Below, one piece after another: positions 22,751 through 30,814 of a DNA stretch of 64,000 bases (positions are counted from its first letter, which is position 1; every line of letters starts with the position of its first letter). Both the position numbers and the translations under genes were made by a program. The notes beneath the pieces were generated by a model. The model was not told the DNA's origin. It did not search any database and saw nothing but the letters and a program-made list of their open reading frames with translations. The DNA comes from a virus: positions 1 through 64,000 of the IMG/VR virus record IMGVR_UViG_3300035698_016797; one strand, 5' to 3'.

Positions 22751-23218
22751 ATGTCTAACTTTGTATTTGGTGCTCTTCAAATAGCTCTTGGACTGACGGC
22801 GTGTTTTGCTGGGATGATTGGATTTGTCATCGTGTGTGCGTTGTCTGTTGGATGTTACATGAAAAGGAAAGAAATAAAAGAATGTAAAGCTACAGAAGAG
22901 GAACAAAGACCAAAAACTCTTCTTGCTACTGATTATATAAAAGACCTTCAAGGTCTTGGAGCTGAAACCAGGCTCAACATAAACAGATTTAAGAGGCAAC
23001 ATAGAAGGTCTCAAGTGGTAGTGATGAGCACAGGACTTCAACACTATGAAAAGGATACTCCACGTTGGTGTTGTGTTAAATGCAACACAGTCTCCTATCA
23101 TCACTTCGCAGTAATTGCTCCCGGTGGCGGTCCAAAAGAAATAGTTCCGTACTGCTGGGAGTGTCACAAACCACTCCAGTATATGCAACCCGTCAGAGGA
23201 ATGGAGACGTTCATTTGA
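22751..23218 (+). CDS. Membrane-anchored zinc-ribbon protein
   Basis: 155 residues. The N-terminal ALQIALGLTACFAGMIGFVI VCALSVG stretch is hydrophobic, and CCVKC...YCWECH in the C-terminal half gives a zinc ribbon. The soluble domain would face one side of the membrane. Function unknown. Confidence 0.65.
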   Translation: MSNFVFGALQIALGLTACFAGMIGFVIVCALSVGCYMKRKEIKECKATEEEQRPKTLLATDYIKDLQGLGAETRLNINRFKRQHRRSQVVVMSTGLQHYEKDTPRWCCVKCNTVSYHHFAVIAPGGGPKEIVPYCWECHKPLQYMQPVRGMETFI

Positions 23219-23246
23219 AGTATGAACGTGAAGTGTTGATGTCCAG

Positions 23247-23396
23247 ATGCATACTATGACTCCCACTGGTCAGCAAATGACAAACAAACCATACAAAATT
23301 GCATTCCATGAACATTATGTTGTGGAAATAAGCCTTGTTTCCAACCTGTACATAGTGCTAAACGAGAGCGCAGTGATAATAAGATTGGGGATGTGA
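23247..23396 (+). CDS. Small hypothetical protein
   Basis: 49 residues beginning MHTMTPTGQQMTNKPYKIAF, with beta-like HYVVEISLVSNLYIVLNESA. No strong ribosome site; the third or a later Met may be the true start. It ends three bases before the next start. Confidence 0.45.
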   Translation: MHTMTPTGQQMTNKPYKIAFHEHYVVEISLVSNLYIVLNESAVIIRLGM

Positions 23397-23398
23397 CA

Positions 23399-23758
23399 AT
23401 GTCTTATGATACAAGCATAAAAAGTCGTACTGAGGTCAGGCTTTCTCTCCTCATTATGGCAATCAGCAAAAGTCCTGTCAAGCTGTACATTGGAGAAAAG
23501 CTCTACTCGGACGGAACGGTTGAGTATCGTACAAACAGCGGCCCAGGTAGTGGCACAGAAATGCACAAAGGAATGGATGACGGAGCATTTGTCATCCGTA
23601 CGAGTACTGTGGTAGCTCTCTTTGAAAAACTCATATTCTTCCAAAAAGCAGACGTTGAGTCAATCGAGGTCATCAGTGGCGACGAAGAAAGTCACATTGA
23701 AATCCACCTAAAAGACAACTCGTACAAGGATTGTACGGTAGAAGAAGGTGAGAGATGA
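23399..23758 (+). CDS. Hypothetical protein
   Basis: 119 residues, alternating beta and helix (KLYIGEKLYSDGTVEYRTNS). Start at ATGTCTTATG; ATGA overlap with the next gene. Not recognised. Confidence 0.65.
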   Translation: MSYDTSIKSRTEVRLSLLIMAISKSPVKLYIGEKLYSDGTVEYRTNSGPGSGTEMHKGMDDGAFVIRTSTVVALFEKLIFFQKADVESIEVISGDEESHIEIHLKDNSYKDCTVEEGER

Positions 23759-23976
23759 GCACACAAATAGATCTGACTCTTTCGATACAAAGCGATTCAA
23801 TTGCCGAACAGGTTGGCAGTGAATTAGACAGCAACGAGTCTGTGTGTGAATTTGTTGATTTGTTGATAGGTTCACATTTTGATACAAGAAGTATAAATGA
23901 CAGTGTAGTTGACCTTTTCATTTCACAGCTACATGAGCAGCTTGATAGAACAAAAGAAGAGATAATCAACGGATAG
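23755..23976 (+). CDS. Small acidic protein
   Basis: 73 residues, acidic and helical (SVCEFVDLLIGSHFDTRSIN). ATGA coupling to the upstream gene. Function unknown. Confidence 0.62.
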   Translation: MSTQIDLTLSIQSDSIAEQVGSELDSNESVCEFVDLLIGSHFDTRSINDSVVDLFISQLHEQLDRTKEEIING

Positions 23977-23997
23977 TGTAAAAAACGAGGTTTTATC

Positions 23998-24180
23998 ATG
24001 AGTAAAGACGCCTTGCAAGAACTACGCAAAAGCCTTGGAATGGGTCCGGGTGAACTTCTTAGGTCTACAAATGGACTGACTGGAGACATTCTGTCCGTTG
24101 AAGGAGACAATGTCACCATTGGTGTTGTTTCAACTGGTGAAATCGTAACGGTCCCAAAAAATCGTTTGATGAAAAAGTGA
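23998..24180 (+). CDS. Small protein with SH3-like pattern
   Basis: 60 residues. GLTGDILSVEGDNVTIGVVS and GEIVTVPKNRLM resemble a KOW/SH3-like beta-barrel. Function unknown. Confidence 0.62.
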   Translation: MSKDALQELRKSLGMGPGELLRSTNGLTGDILSVEGDNVTIGVVSTGEIVTVPKNRLMKK

Positions 24181-24185
24181 ACATG

Positions 24186-24248
24186 TTGGAACAGAGCGGA
24201 TAGTATACAGGTTAATGAATGTTTCTCAAACACTGTCCGTTCTCTTCC
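24186..24248 (+). repeat. Leader element, copy 1 (before tRNA-like gene)
   Basis: TTGGAACAGAGCGGATAGTA (24186 onward) and ACTGTCCGTTCTCTTCC (24232-24248) match, apart from two substitutions and a 24-base loop insertion, the element just before the tmRNA at 25998-26037. The two arms pair GCGGATAGT with ACTGTCCGT. It is likely a promoter or processing leader for stable RNA genes. Confidence 0.7.
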
Positions 24249-24292
24249 TATATGATTTGTGGAGGTTGATCCTTTGGACACCTGCACATCCA

Positions 24293-24387
24293 CGCAGGGT
24301 GGTGGATATGACGCTAAGTTCGTCGCCATGCCGGTGCTGCCATAGTGCCACCGGAGATTGCAGGTGGGAATCCTGCCCCTGCTACCA
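24293..24387 (+). tRNA. Degenerate tRNA-Leu(AAG)-like gene
   Basis: Acceptor CGCAGGG pairs with CCCTGCT (first pair mismatched), followed by A and encoded CCA (24385-24387). Anticodon stem TGACG/CGTCG, loop CTAAGTT giving AAG (24316-24318). A long variable arm CCGGTG...CACCGG fits tRNA-Leu. But only nine bases (TGGTGGATA) lie between acceptor and anticodon stems, so the D-arm is essentially missing, and the T-loop reads TGGGAAT instead of TTCGAAT. Either a decaying tRNA or a tRNA-like RNA with another job. Confidence 0.45.
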
Positions 24388-24410
24388 TTTTAAAAAGGTG
24401 AGAAAGCGTT

Positions 24411-24668
24411 ATGAACTTGACACCCTTAGGATATGTCCTCCTCATTAAAGGAGGGTCTGAAGTACAACACTTTCGTACTGAACACATGTCTGAAGTTGAA
24501 TATCACATCGCAAAAGCTCAAAAAGATGCAGACGTGAAAGGGTCGAAGCTGTTTGTATCTCTACAAGCTAATTGGGCAACGGAGTACAAGGGTAAAAGAA
24601 AAACGGTTGAACCTCAAGCTCCAACCAATGAATCGCCAGAGATATGTGTAACCGTAGAATTACAATGA
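24411..24668 (+). CDS. Hypothetical protein
   Basis: 85 residues beginning MNLTPLGYVLLIKGGSEVQH. Ends in beta-like ICVTVELQ. AAAAAGGTGAG site precedes the ATG. Function unknown. Confidence 0.6.
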   Translation: MNLTPLGYVLLIKGGSEVQHFRTEHMSEVEYHIAKAQKDADVKGSKLFVSLQANWATEYKGKRKTVEPQAPTNESPEICVTVELQ

Positions 24669-24691
24669 AATGACCTTGAGAGGAATGTACG

Positions 24692-25042
24692 ATGTCACGT
24701 AAAGACGATGAAATAAGAATGAAAATGCTCAAGGAAGCTATTAAGCTCTATCAGGCACGCTCTCTTTCTTCTGAAATTTTCAGATATTTAACATTTGCTT
24801 CTTCAGAGCAGGTTGTTGAAATAAGGATTTTAGAGGACAACGTCTCAGACATTGACTTGAGAATGGTCAGAACTTTGATCGTAAAAATAGCAGGACTAAT
24901 CATCACGGGTAAGTCTGAAAGAGATCTCGTAGCAAAACACGATGGCTCATATAGTCCGAAGAGTGAGAAGGCTAAAAGTGACATATTGAAACTCTTCGAA
25001 GTGGGCGAGAAGTTTATGGAAGACTACCCTCTTGCCTCATAA
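24692..25042 (+). CDS. Hypothetical helical protein
   Basis: 116 residues, mostly helical, basic N-terminus (MSRKDDEIRMKMLKEAIKLY). Preceded by GAGAGGAATG. Not recognised. Confidence 0.65.
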   Translation: MSRKDDEIRMKMLKEAIKLYQARSLSSEIFRYLTFASSEQVVEIRILEDNVSDIDLRMVRTLIVKIAGLIITGKSERDLVAKHDGSYSPKSEKAKSDILKLFEVGEKFMEDYPLAS

Positions 25043-25059
25043 ATGGAAGGTAAAGTCGT

Positions 25060-25980
25060 ATGTTTCAGAATAAATACATCTTTCCTCACGACGTCAATAT
25101 AGACAGAGAGCTGTACCTTCGTGTTTTCAAAATGGTCCCAGAACGAATTAAGGATGTTCTTCGGACATTAAGCGATGAAAACCATTATGGAGTACAAAAG
25201 ACACTGGTTACTCATCCAATGATGAGATTACTCAGTTCTTATGTTGGAGAAGATGCTCATAAAATTGATAGTGATGCTTTGCTTTCCAACGAAGTACGTA
25301 CAGTCTATGCTCTTAGTGACGATGATTATATTGTAACATATGTTGCAATGACTCATGCGGCCAAGCTATATAAGCACGACATCGCAAAGAAAAGCCGCTT
25401 TTATCAAACTCTGCTTTCTATCAAAGGCGTTGGTAAGGCTACGGCTACGGCAATATTGACACAATGGAGTGATGCACAGCTGTTTTGCAGAGCGAATAAG
25501 ATGAAAGCATGTGCCCTTCTGACAACTAATATTCTAACCTTCATCAAAAAATCAATACCGGAACATGATTGGCTAGTCTTGTGGCATGATGTTTGGCAAA
25601 AAGAACAAATCTTTTGCGAAGAAGAGCATCTACACGATAAATACTTCAAGTATAACCCATTCACTTCGTTTATGTGGAGAGCGCACAGGAGAGCTTCTCA
25701 ACTTTTGAATCCAAAAAGGATACTCTTCAAAGGATTCAATGAAACAGGAACCCCAAAATATCTCTTCCAGTTCAGCAATTACGACGACTATGGTGATGGA
25801 CTAGATGATCAAGAGTGGAACCTCGAACTGTCAATGAAAAAATGGGAAACTTCGCTTGATGCCAAATTTGGGTATGTCCACATTTCTATTTGTGTTGAAG
25901 ACAAAGAGGACTGTGACAATGTGTGGATTGAAACCATTTGCGAAGCGTATTTGACACATGCTCGAAAATCAAAAAGCTAA
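25060..25980 (+). CDS. Hypothetical 306-residue protein
   Basis: Residues about 113-128 read SIKGVGKATATAILTQW, a helix-hairpin-helix-like G.G..TA motif that often contacts DNA backbone; the C-terminal half is acidic. No nuclease or glycosylase active-site motif was found beside it. Could be a DNA-binding protein, with low certainty. Confidence 0.6.
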   Translation: MFQNKYIFPHDVNIDRELYLRVFKMVPERIKDVLRTLSDENHYGVQKTLVTHPMMRLLSSYVGEDAHKIDSDALLSNEVRTVYALSDDDYIVTYVAMTHAAKLYKHDIAKKSRFYQTLLSIKGVGKATATAILTQWSDAQLFCRANKMKACALLTTNILTFIKKSIPEHDWLVLWHDVWQKEQIFCEEEHLHDKYFKYNPFTSFMWRAHRRASQLLNPKRILFKGFNETGTPKYLFQFSNYDDYGDGLDDQEWNLELSMKKWETSLDAKFGYVHISICVEDKEDCDNVWIETICEAYLTHARKSKS

Positions 25981-25997
25981 AACAATATGTGACCATA

Positions 25998-26037
25998 TTG
26001 GAACAGAGCAGATAGTATATACTGTCTGTTCTCTTCC
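25998..26037 (+). repeat. Leader element, copy 2 (before tmRNA)
   Basis: TTGGAACAGAGCAGATAGTA (25998 onward) and ACTGTCTGTTCTCTTCC (26021-26037) face each other as an inverted repeat centred on the palindrome AGTATATACT. Nearly identical arms precede the tRNA-like gene at 24293. It ends five bases before the tmRNA 5' end. Confidence 0.72.
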
Positions 26038-26042
26038 CATTT

Positions 26043-26468
26043 GGGGGCGACATGGTTTCGACATGATTAGTGTAAGGTGTACTGCAAGCGGTGGTTGGAC
26101 GAATGGCCACCTAAAAAATCGCCCAAACAAGTAACTCGTAAAGAGACTACTTTCACTGGCTTGAGGCCGGTTGCACGTAAGAGCGTTCTCGCTTTTGCAA
26201 TTGCTGCCTAATCGAGCTATCACCTCATAAGGGGTGCGTCTTTGGTGCCGATGCTCGCTGAGCGTCAACGGCGAAAAGTAGCGAGCAAAGCCTCTCTCTG
26301 ATGTTCTAATGAGAGTTGTAGTTTGAGAACTTAGCGAATGCCAACGGGTTGCTCACACTCGTCCTTGTAATATGGCAGAGCGAATAGTGGACAATGCGAG
26401 ACAAGCTTGTAGAGGTATGCCGATGTAGCTTTTTGTGGACGCGGGTTCGATTCCCGCCGCCTCCACCA
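26043..26468 (+). ncRNA. ssrA: tmRNA (ssrA)
   Basis: 426 nt. The 5' GGGGGCGACATGGTTTCGAC and 3' GCGGGTTCGATTCCCGC plus CGCCTCC-ACCA form the tRNA-like half (acceptor GGGGGCG/CGCCTCC, encoded CCA at 26466-26468). Pseudoknot-like helices fill the interior. The tag frame ends GTT CTC GCT TTT GCA ATT GCT GCC TAA (stop 26209-26211), i.e. ...VLAFAIAA. If translation resumes after the AACT at 26133-26136, the tag is 24 codons. tmRNA rescues stalled ribosomes by trans-translation. It lies in the intergenic space of a + strand operon. Confidence 0.95.
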
Positions 26469-26489
26469 CTCAATCTGTAAGAAAGCGAG

Positions 26490-26792
26490 ATGTCAATGAG
26501 GAACGACTACAAAGAGACTGGAACAAGAGAAGAAGATGATTTCCAAGAATTCCCCTTTGGTAGAAATTGTCCTATTTTGGTGATTGGCATATTGAAGGGG
26601 AACAAGGGGATATGGAAAGAGGAAGCTTGTGGCGAGTCTCATCTTGCGAGCCTTTTGAAAGAGGCAAAAGAAAAGTGCAAGCGTGGAAGTATTGAGCTAG
26701 TCGGAGTGTGGCCCGGAAAGTGGTCAACCGACTTGTTTGACCTCAATTTCAAGTATTGCTGGGACAAGATGAAGTCTCAAAACAGAATGTGA
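26490..26792 (+). CDS. Hypothetical protein
   Basis: 100 residues. PILVIGILKGNKGIWKEEAC followed by KRGSIELVGVWPGKWSTDLF suggests a compact alpha/beta fold. Follows the tmRNA by 22 bases. Function unknown. Confidence 0.65.
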   Translation: MSMRNDYKETGTREEDDFQEFPFGRNCPILVIGILKGNKGIWKEEACGESHLASLLKEAKEKCKRGSIELVGVWPGKWSTDLFDLNFKYCWDKMKSQNRM

Positions 26793-26817
26793 TAACACCA
26801 CTTCATAAGGAATCATC

Positions 26818-27180
26818 ATGGAAGCTAACTTTTTCAGCACTAGTTTTGAAGCCCACATTTCTCATGTTCACAAGGGTGTTGCACAACTGGATGGTGACAA
26901 TGAAGAATCATTTACAGTAGAGGCGTCAATGGACGAAGGGTCCATAGACATAGAGTTCATTGACTTTGACTGTAGTTACGCTCCAAATTCTGACAGGGGT
27001 TTGTTGGAACTCCCTAATGGAGGTTCGGTCAGAAATTTCTGCCTTCCGACAAAGGCGATGTTCGGAATGGTTTTGGCAACTGCCGAAATGTTCAAAGATG
27101 CTGATTGTATTGACTATTTTGCAGAAAAGATGAGCGAAGTTAACGCCATAGTTCAGCAAAAGAGGTCTGATAATGATTAG
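26818..27180 (+). CDS. Hypothetical acidic protein
   Basis: 120 residues, Asp/Glu-rich (SMDEGSIDIEFIDFDCSYAP). Overlaps the next start by eight bases. Not recognised. Confidence 0.65.
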   Translation: MEANFFSTSFEAHISHVHKGVAQLDGDNEESFTVEASMDEGSIDIEFIDFDCSYAPNSDRGLLELPNGGSVRNFCLPTKAMFGMVLATAEMFKDADCIDYFAEKMSEVNAIVQQKRSDND

Positions 27181-27451
27181 ATTTCTACTTTTTCTGTTCT
27201 CAAAAGCTACCAACTCACTGCTTTTCATCTGTGCCAAACGTGGACACCGCTGGAAAGACATAAGTTTCAACTCATACTCAATACCTACAGTGCAAGAGTG
27301 CAAGTCTTGTCATGTTACCAGAAAGATTGAATCTAAACCTGCGATGTTCGGAAGCATGAGAACAAGCAACTTCTTCTGGATCTATTCAGACGGCACGGAA
27401 GTCCCGGATGAAAGAGTACTCAAACATGTGGGAGTGACCATTGAAGACTGA
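27173..27451 (+). CDS. DUF1660-like small protein
   Basis: 92 residues. CAKRGHRWKDISFNSYSIPT, then CKSCHVTR match the pattern C..[FR]GH.W.......C.[RS]C of a small phage family (DUF1660). Residues 5-20 are hydrophobic. Function of the family unknown. Confidence 0.65.
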   Translation: MIRFLLFLFSKATNSLLFICAKRGHRWKDISFNSYSIPTVQECKSCHVTRKIESKPAMFGSMRTSNFFWIYSDGTEVPDERVLKHVGVTIED

Positions 27452-27887
27452 ATTCCACGCCGGAGATAGATTGTTATATCTCGGAGGGGGAAGTCCTGCG
27501 TCTTGCAAAAACCATGTTATTGCTCGGGTGTTAAGAAGCAGCTATTGTTACCTCGAATCCAACGGTAGAAGCTTTAGTCAAGCTGTTTTTGCCAAGTTGT
27601 TTTCTGAGCAAAAAGACAACGGTACGTCTTGTGTTGGAAATCATTTTTTAGACTCTGCCAGTTGGAAAGTGGTTCAATCTTCACACTCTTTTGTTTCTGG
27701 TTCTCCTCAGTTCCCAGGAATATACATCATTAAAGATTCCAGATGGGATGGTCATGCCGTAGAGGTGGTTATCAACAATGGAATTACACGGATTTCCAGC
27801 AATCCATGGATAGATTCATGGCTGGTATGTAATGGCCATAAGGCATCGTTCAGATTTATAGGAAGGAGACATGGTGATGAAGATTGA
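27441..27887 (+). CDS. Hypothetical protein (TTG start)
   Basis: 148 residues. A TTG at 27441 lies six bases after GGGAG, which supports it as start. Contains ASCKNHVIARVLRSSYCYLE and many aromatic residues. ATGGTGATGA overlap with the next gene. Not recognised. Confidence 0.58.
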   Translation: MKTEFHAGDRLLYLGGGSPASCKNHVIARVLRSSYCYLESNGRSFSQAVFAKLFSEQKDNGTSCVGNHFLDSASWKVVQSSHSFVSGSPQFPGIYIIKDSRWDGHAVEVVINNGITRISSNPWIDSWLVCNGHKASFRFIGRRHGDED

Positions 27888-28245
27888 TTATGGTAATCTT
27901 ACACGTTCCCAGTTAGGAGCAATCAATCTGAAGTCTTATTTCTTCTCCGATGGAGGAGTGGTTCAGGTTGATAATCGCTTTTATTCTTCCCCTTATGGAA
28001 ACATTAAAGTTGACGATGTAAAATCTGGATACTTGGGAATGGTGATTGTAAGCAATGGCTATCTTGGTAAAATCAAAGGAGTGGACAGATATTCGTTAAC
28101 CCTTAGGTTCAATCCACGTTACAGCGATTCTTGTTCACATCAAGGATCTCTTGAAGTGAGAGGATTTACCCTTCCATCAATTGAGATGATAGACGGAATG
28201 GTTGGTAGGGCAATCGGCAAGTTTGCATCAGAGTTAGTCAACTAG
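27871..28245 (+). CDS. Hypothetical protein
   Basis: 124 residues, Ser/Gly/Tyr-rich beta-like protein after GGAAGGAG. Not recognised. Confidence 0.63.
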   Translation: MVMKIDYGNLTRSQLGAINLKSYFFSDGGVVQVDNRFYSSPYGNIKVDDVKSGYLGMVIVSNGYLGKIKGVDRYSLTLRFNPRYSDSCSHQGSLEVRGFTLPSIEMIDGMVGRAIGKFASELVN

Positions 28246-28262
28246 TACGAGGAAATCACATT

Positions 28263-28805
28263 ATGCAAGAAACGGCAGTTCAAATCGTCACACATCTTAT
28301 TCTACTTGTTTACGTTCCGTACCTTGTGTTGCGCTACATACACAGGTGGTTCGCAAACCGTAATGCCAGCGTAAGGAAAGGGATTCGTTGGTTGTATCCC
28401 AAAGGTAACCGGGAACAGCACGTCGCTTTACAGGCGATGACGAACAGCTCTCCTGACGGCTGGGTGAAATGTAACGTCATATATCCATGTCCTATTGGAA
28501 AAAAGTCGAGAACTTGTAAGAAGAATCCTATGGACTGTTACAATATCGGTCAGTTCAAATGGGATTCTGTTCTTGGAGTTTACATATTCAAACAATTCGT
28601 TGATTCTCCCAACGAAGGATCGTGCCCGGCAAACTCCCCAAACAACGAATGCTCACTTATGATTGCGTTCAACGCGAAACACGTCAATAGCCTTTCGATT
28701 TCCCCCATGAGGTCTCATGATTCGGTAAGTATTGCATTCAGGCAAAAGAAATCCAAAGCGTCATTCGTCCAGCCATCATCTCTAAATGAGGAGGAAATAC
28801 CATAG
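28263..28805 (+). CDS. N-terminally anchored Cys-containing protein
   Basis: 180 residues. Residues 7-25 (QIVTHLILLVYVPYLVLRY) form a likely membrane anchor, followed by a basic segment and a Cys-rich stretch (CPIGKKSRTCKKNPMDC). Function unknown. Confidence 0.6.
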   Translation: MQETAVQIVTHLILLVYVPYLVLRYIHRWFANRNASVRKGIRWLYPKGNREQHVALQAMTNSSPDGWVKCNVIYPCPIGKKSRTCKKNPMDCYNIGQFKWDSVLGVYIFKQFVDSPNEGSCPANSPNNECSLMIAFNAKHVNSLSISPMRSHDSVSIAFRQKKSKASFVQPSSLNEEEIP

Positions 28806-28880
28806 GCCAGTAACAACTTAAAGAGTATCCGAGATCCATGCCTTTCAAAAAGTTCAGTATTCCGACATGAAAGTTCTATT

Positions 28881-29438
28881 ATGAAAACCACAAGCCGCGC
28901 CTTCACATTCATCGAGATACTCACATGTATTGCTATCGTCGCCCTCATCGCCGGAATTTTCCTCTGCGCAATGGACAAGTCGAAGTCCGGTTCGCCCGAC
29001 AATCCTCACGCCACGGTCGTCTTTCAGAGTGAAGAATCCGTGACCGTTGTCGAACTCGACATCGCACCTCCGGCCATCATCGACCGTCTCTGCAACACAT
29101 ACGTTCCGTACGAACCAACCAACATGTTCACCTGCATCGGCGGGAATGTTGACTACGGGCCTTCGTTCAATGCTCAACTCCTCAGTATGGAAGTGACAAA
29201 AACGATTAACGCTGACACGATGCCATATATCGACATACATCGAAGCGGCAACATCGTTACATCGCGGCCAGCGGATTCGAAGGGGATGTTTGCACTCAAC
29301 GATCTCATCGAGGTTCTGATGGTTCAGAACGAGATGAATCAGCTGCAACATGAGAATATGGAAACGGCCACCGCCATACTGATGTGTCCGACGAGTCTTA
29401 ACGACGCCACCGAGAATTATAAAACATACAATTCCTGA
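28881..29438 (+). CDS. Prepilin-like protein in a separate transcription unit
   Basis: 185 residues. The N-terminus MKTTSRAFTFIEILTCIAIV continuing ALIAGIF is a typical type IV prepilin/pseudopilin leader: basic start, F-T-[FL]-I-E-[IL]-L and a long hydrophobic helix, normally cleaved before the first F and methylated. The C-terminal part is globular and not recognised. Its DNA is richer in G+C than its neighbours, and it ends in its own strong terminator, so it may be a late acquisition (moron). It would depend on a host prepilin peptidase. Confidence 0.75.
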   Translation: MKTTSRAFTFIEILTCIAIVALIAGIFLCAMDKSKSGSPDNPHATVVFQSEESVTVVELDIAPPAIIDRLCNTYVPYEPTNMFTCIGGNVDYGPSFNAQLLSMEVTKTINADTMPYIDIHRSGNIVTSRPADSKGMFALNDLIEVLMVQNEMNQLQHENMETATAILMCPTSLNDATENYKTYNS

Positions 29439-29468
29439 TTTCTGCCACGGCAAACGACCTGTTCTCCT

Positions 29469-29507
29469 GGTGGCCCCGGCACCTATGCTGGGGCCACCGC
29501 TTTTTCT
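29469..29507 (+). terminator. Strong intrinsic terminator
   Basis: GGTGGCCCC (29469-29477) pairs with GGGGCCACC (29490-29498), followed by GCTTTTTCTCTTT. Confidence 0.92.
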
Positions 29508-29531
29508 CTTTCACCCGAAAGAAAGGCTATA

Positions 29532-29789
29532 ATGCAATTTGAAACCAGAGCAGATGTTGGCGAAGAAGTCTTTGTTATTCACGAAGGTAAGATTCACAAA
29601 CAAAAAATCAGAAACATCACGGTTTACTTTGATGAAACAGGAAGTGCGAAAGAAAGATACGTCGTTGCTGTAAGAAATAAAGACCAAAAACATGTTGTTA
29701 CAAACATGAACATTAACCGTGAGAATCTAGTCTTTAGCATTGAAGAATTGTCCCAGCATCCATTCTGGACCGACTTTCGCAAGGGGTAA
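29532..29789 (+). CDS. Small protein of the (G)[DE]E[IV]F[VL][IV] family
   Basis: 85 residues. VGEEVFVIHEGKIHKQKIRN and the end LVFSIEELSQHPFW closely parallel the genes at 54101 and 54682 and, more weakly, the broken gene at 61355. All share an N-terminal beta-hairpin with EVFxx and a late V.[FY].[IV]E[GE]L..H..W motif. A phage paralogue family of unknown function. Confidence 0.72.
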   Translation: MQFETRADVGEEVFVIHEGKIHKQKIRNITVYFDETGSAKERYVVAVRNKDQKHVVTNMNINRENLVFSIEELSQHPFWTDFRKG

Positions 29790-29796
29790 GTGAGAC

Positions 29797-30453
29797 ATGG
29801 ACACTGCAAACAAAAATCCAGCCGACACAGACTTTGTCACAGCAGCAATGATGCTCGTGAAGCCACTACCAATTTCTCCTGACGTTGACGACAACTCCAC
29901 AAAGATAGCAGGGAGCGAATACCGCAAAGCTCGTGTTATAGTCACCACAAAGTGCGACAGGACATGTCGTTACTGTTGCAATAGTTATCCTCACATCCTT
30001 CAACAAGCACGCAAAATCCAGAACATCTCAGACATTAAGGGTTATGATGAAATCATAATCACTGGTGGAGAGCCACTGTTGGACGCCAATCGCACTCTTG
30101 ATCTGATAATGGAAGCGAGAGAGTATAACACTGGTGCATCGTTCTACCTCTATACTGCGGTCTTTACGACCGGTGTATGGAGAATCCTTCCGTGGATAGA
30201 GGGACTGCATTACACCATACATTCTGACGCCAGTGCACATGATATCGGCCAGTTCGAGAACATGCAGAGAACTGTTGGTAGAAATAAACACACACACACA
30301 AAGTCACATTTTCTGACCATTGCAAACGATGTTTCCCTTGTGGTGCCTGTCATTCCAGACGTATGGACACAGGTTAGAACTAAACCGTTTAAGAGCGAGT
30401 CTGAATGTCACGTACCGAAAAGTGAAACTCTATTCCTGTTGAAAGAGGTGTGA
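29797..30453 (+). CDS. Short radical SAM protein
   Basis: 218 residues. ARVIVTTKCDRTCRYCCNSY contains the CxxxCxxC motif that binds the 4Fe-4S cluster, and IIITGGEPLLDANRT is the GGEP SAM-binding motif. The enzyme would use SAM to generate a 5'-deoxyadenosyl radical. It is shorter than most family members, and the C-terminal half of the barrel is reduced. The substrate is unknown. It follows the small paralogue gene directly. Confidence 0.85.
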   Translation: MDTANKNPADTDFVTAAMMLVKPLPISPDVDDNSTKIAGSEYRKARVIVTTKCDRTCRYCCNSYPHILQQARKIQNISDIKGYDEIIITGGEPLLDANRTLDLIMEAREYNTGASFYLYTAVFTTGVWRILPWIEGLHYTIHSDASAHDIGQFENMQRTVGRNKHTHTKSHFLTIANDVSLVVPVIPDVWTQVRTKPFKSESECHVPKSETLFLLKEV

Positions 30454-30455
30454 CA

Positions 30456-30812
30456 ATGAGTATCCATTCAATTATAAAAGGCATCGCCTCTCTCGACATG
30501 TATGGGTTGGCCAAGGTTCAAAAGGCCAGAGCAATCAGACTAGAGGAGCTTCAGAGAAAAGTTGTAATGGCCAAACGGAAACGTAATCCGGCAGTCATTG
30601 ACTTCCTTAAACACGAAGAGCAAATTACGAGAGACTCTAACGGAGTGAGAGTTTTGAAGAAGGAGATGCTTTGGTGTATGAAAACCATGGCCGCTAACGA
30701 TGCAATCAATGCATGGAAAAAGCTCCTTTGTTGTGCTTCGTGTGATGAGAATGTTAGTGCTCTTTTTCTGGCACTCGGCAAGTGGCACGCAGAGAGGCTG
30801 AAAGAGGTATAA
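30456..30812 (+). CDS. Hypothetical basic helical protein
   Basis: 118 residues from MSIHSIIKGIASLDMYGLAK. Basic central helix (RLEELQRKVVMAKRKRNPAV). Not recognised. Confidence 0.63.
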   Translation: MSIHSIIKGIASLDMYGLAKVQKARAIRLEELQRKVVMAKRKRNPAVIDFLKHEEQITRDSNGVRVLKKEMLWCMKTMAANDAINAWKKLLCCASCDENVSALFLALGKWHAERLKEV

Positions 30813-30814
30813 TC

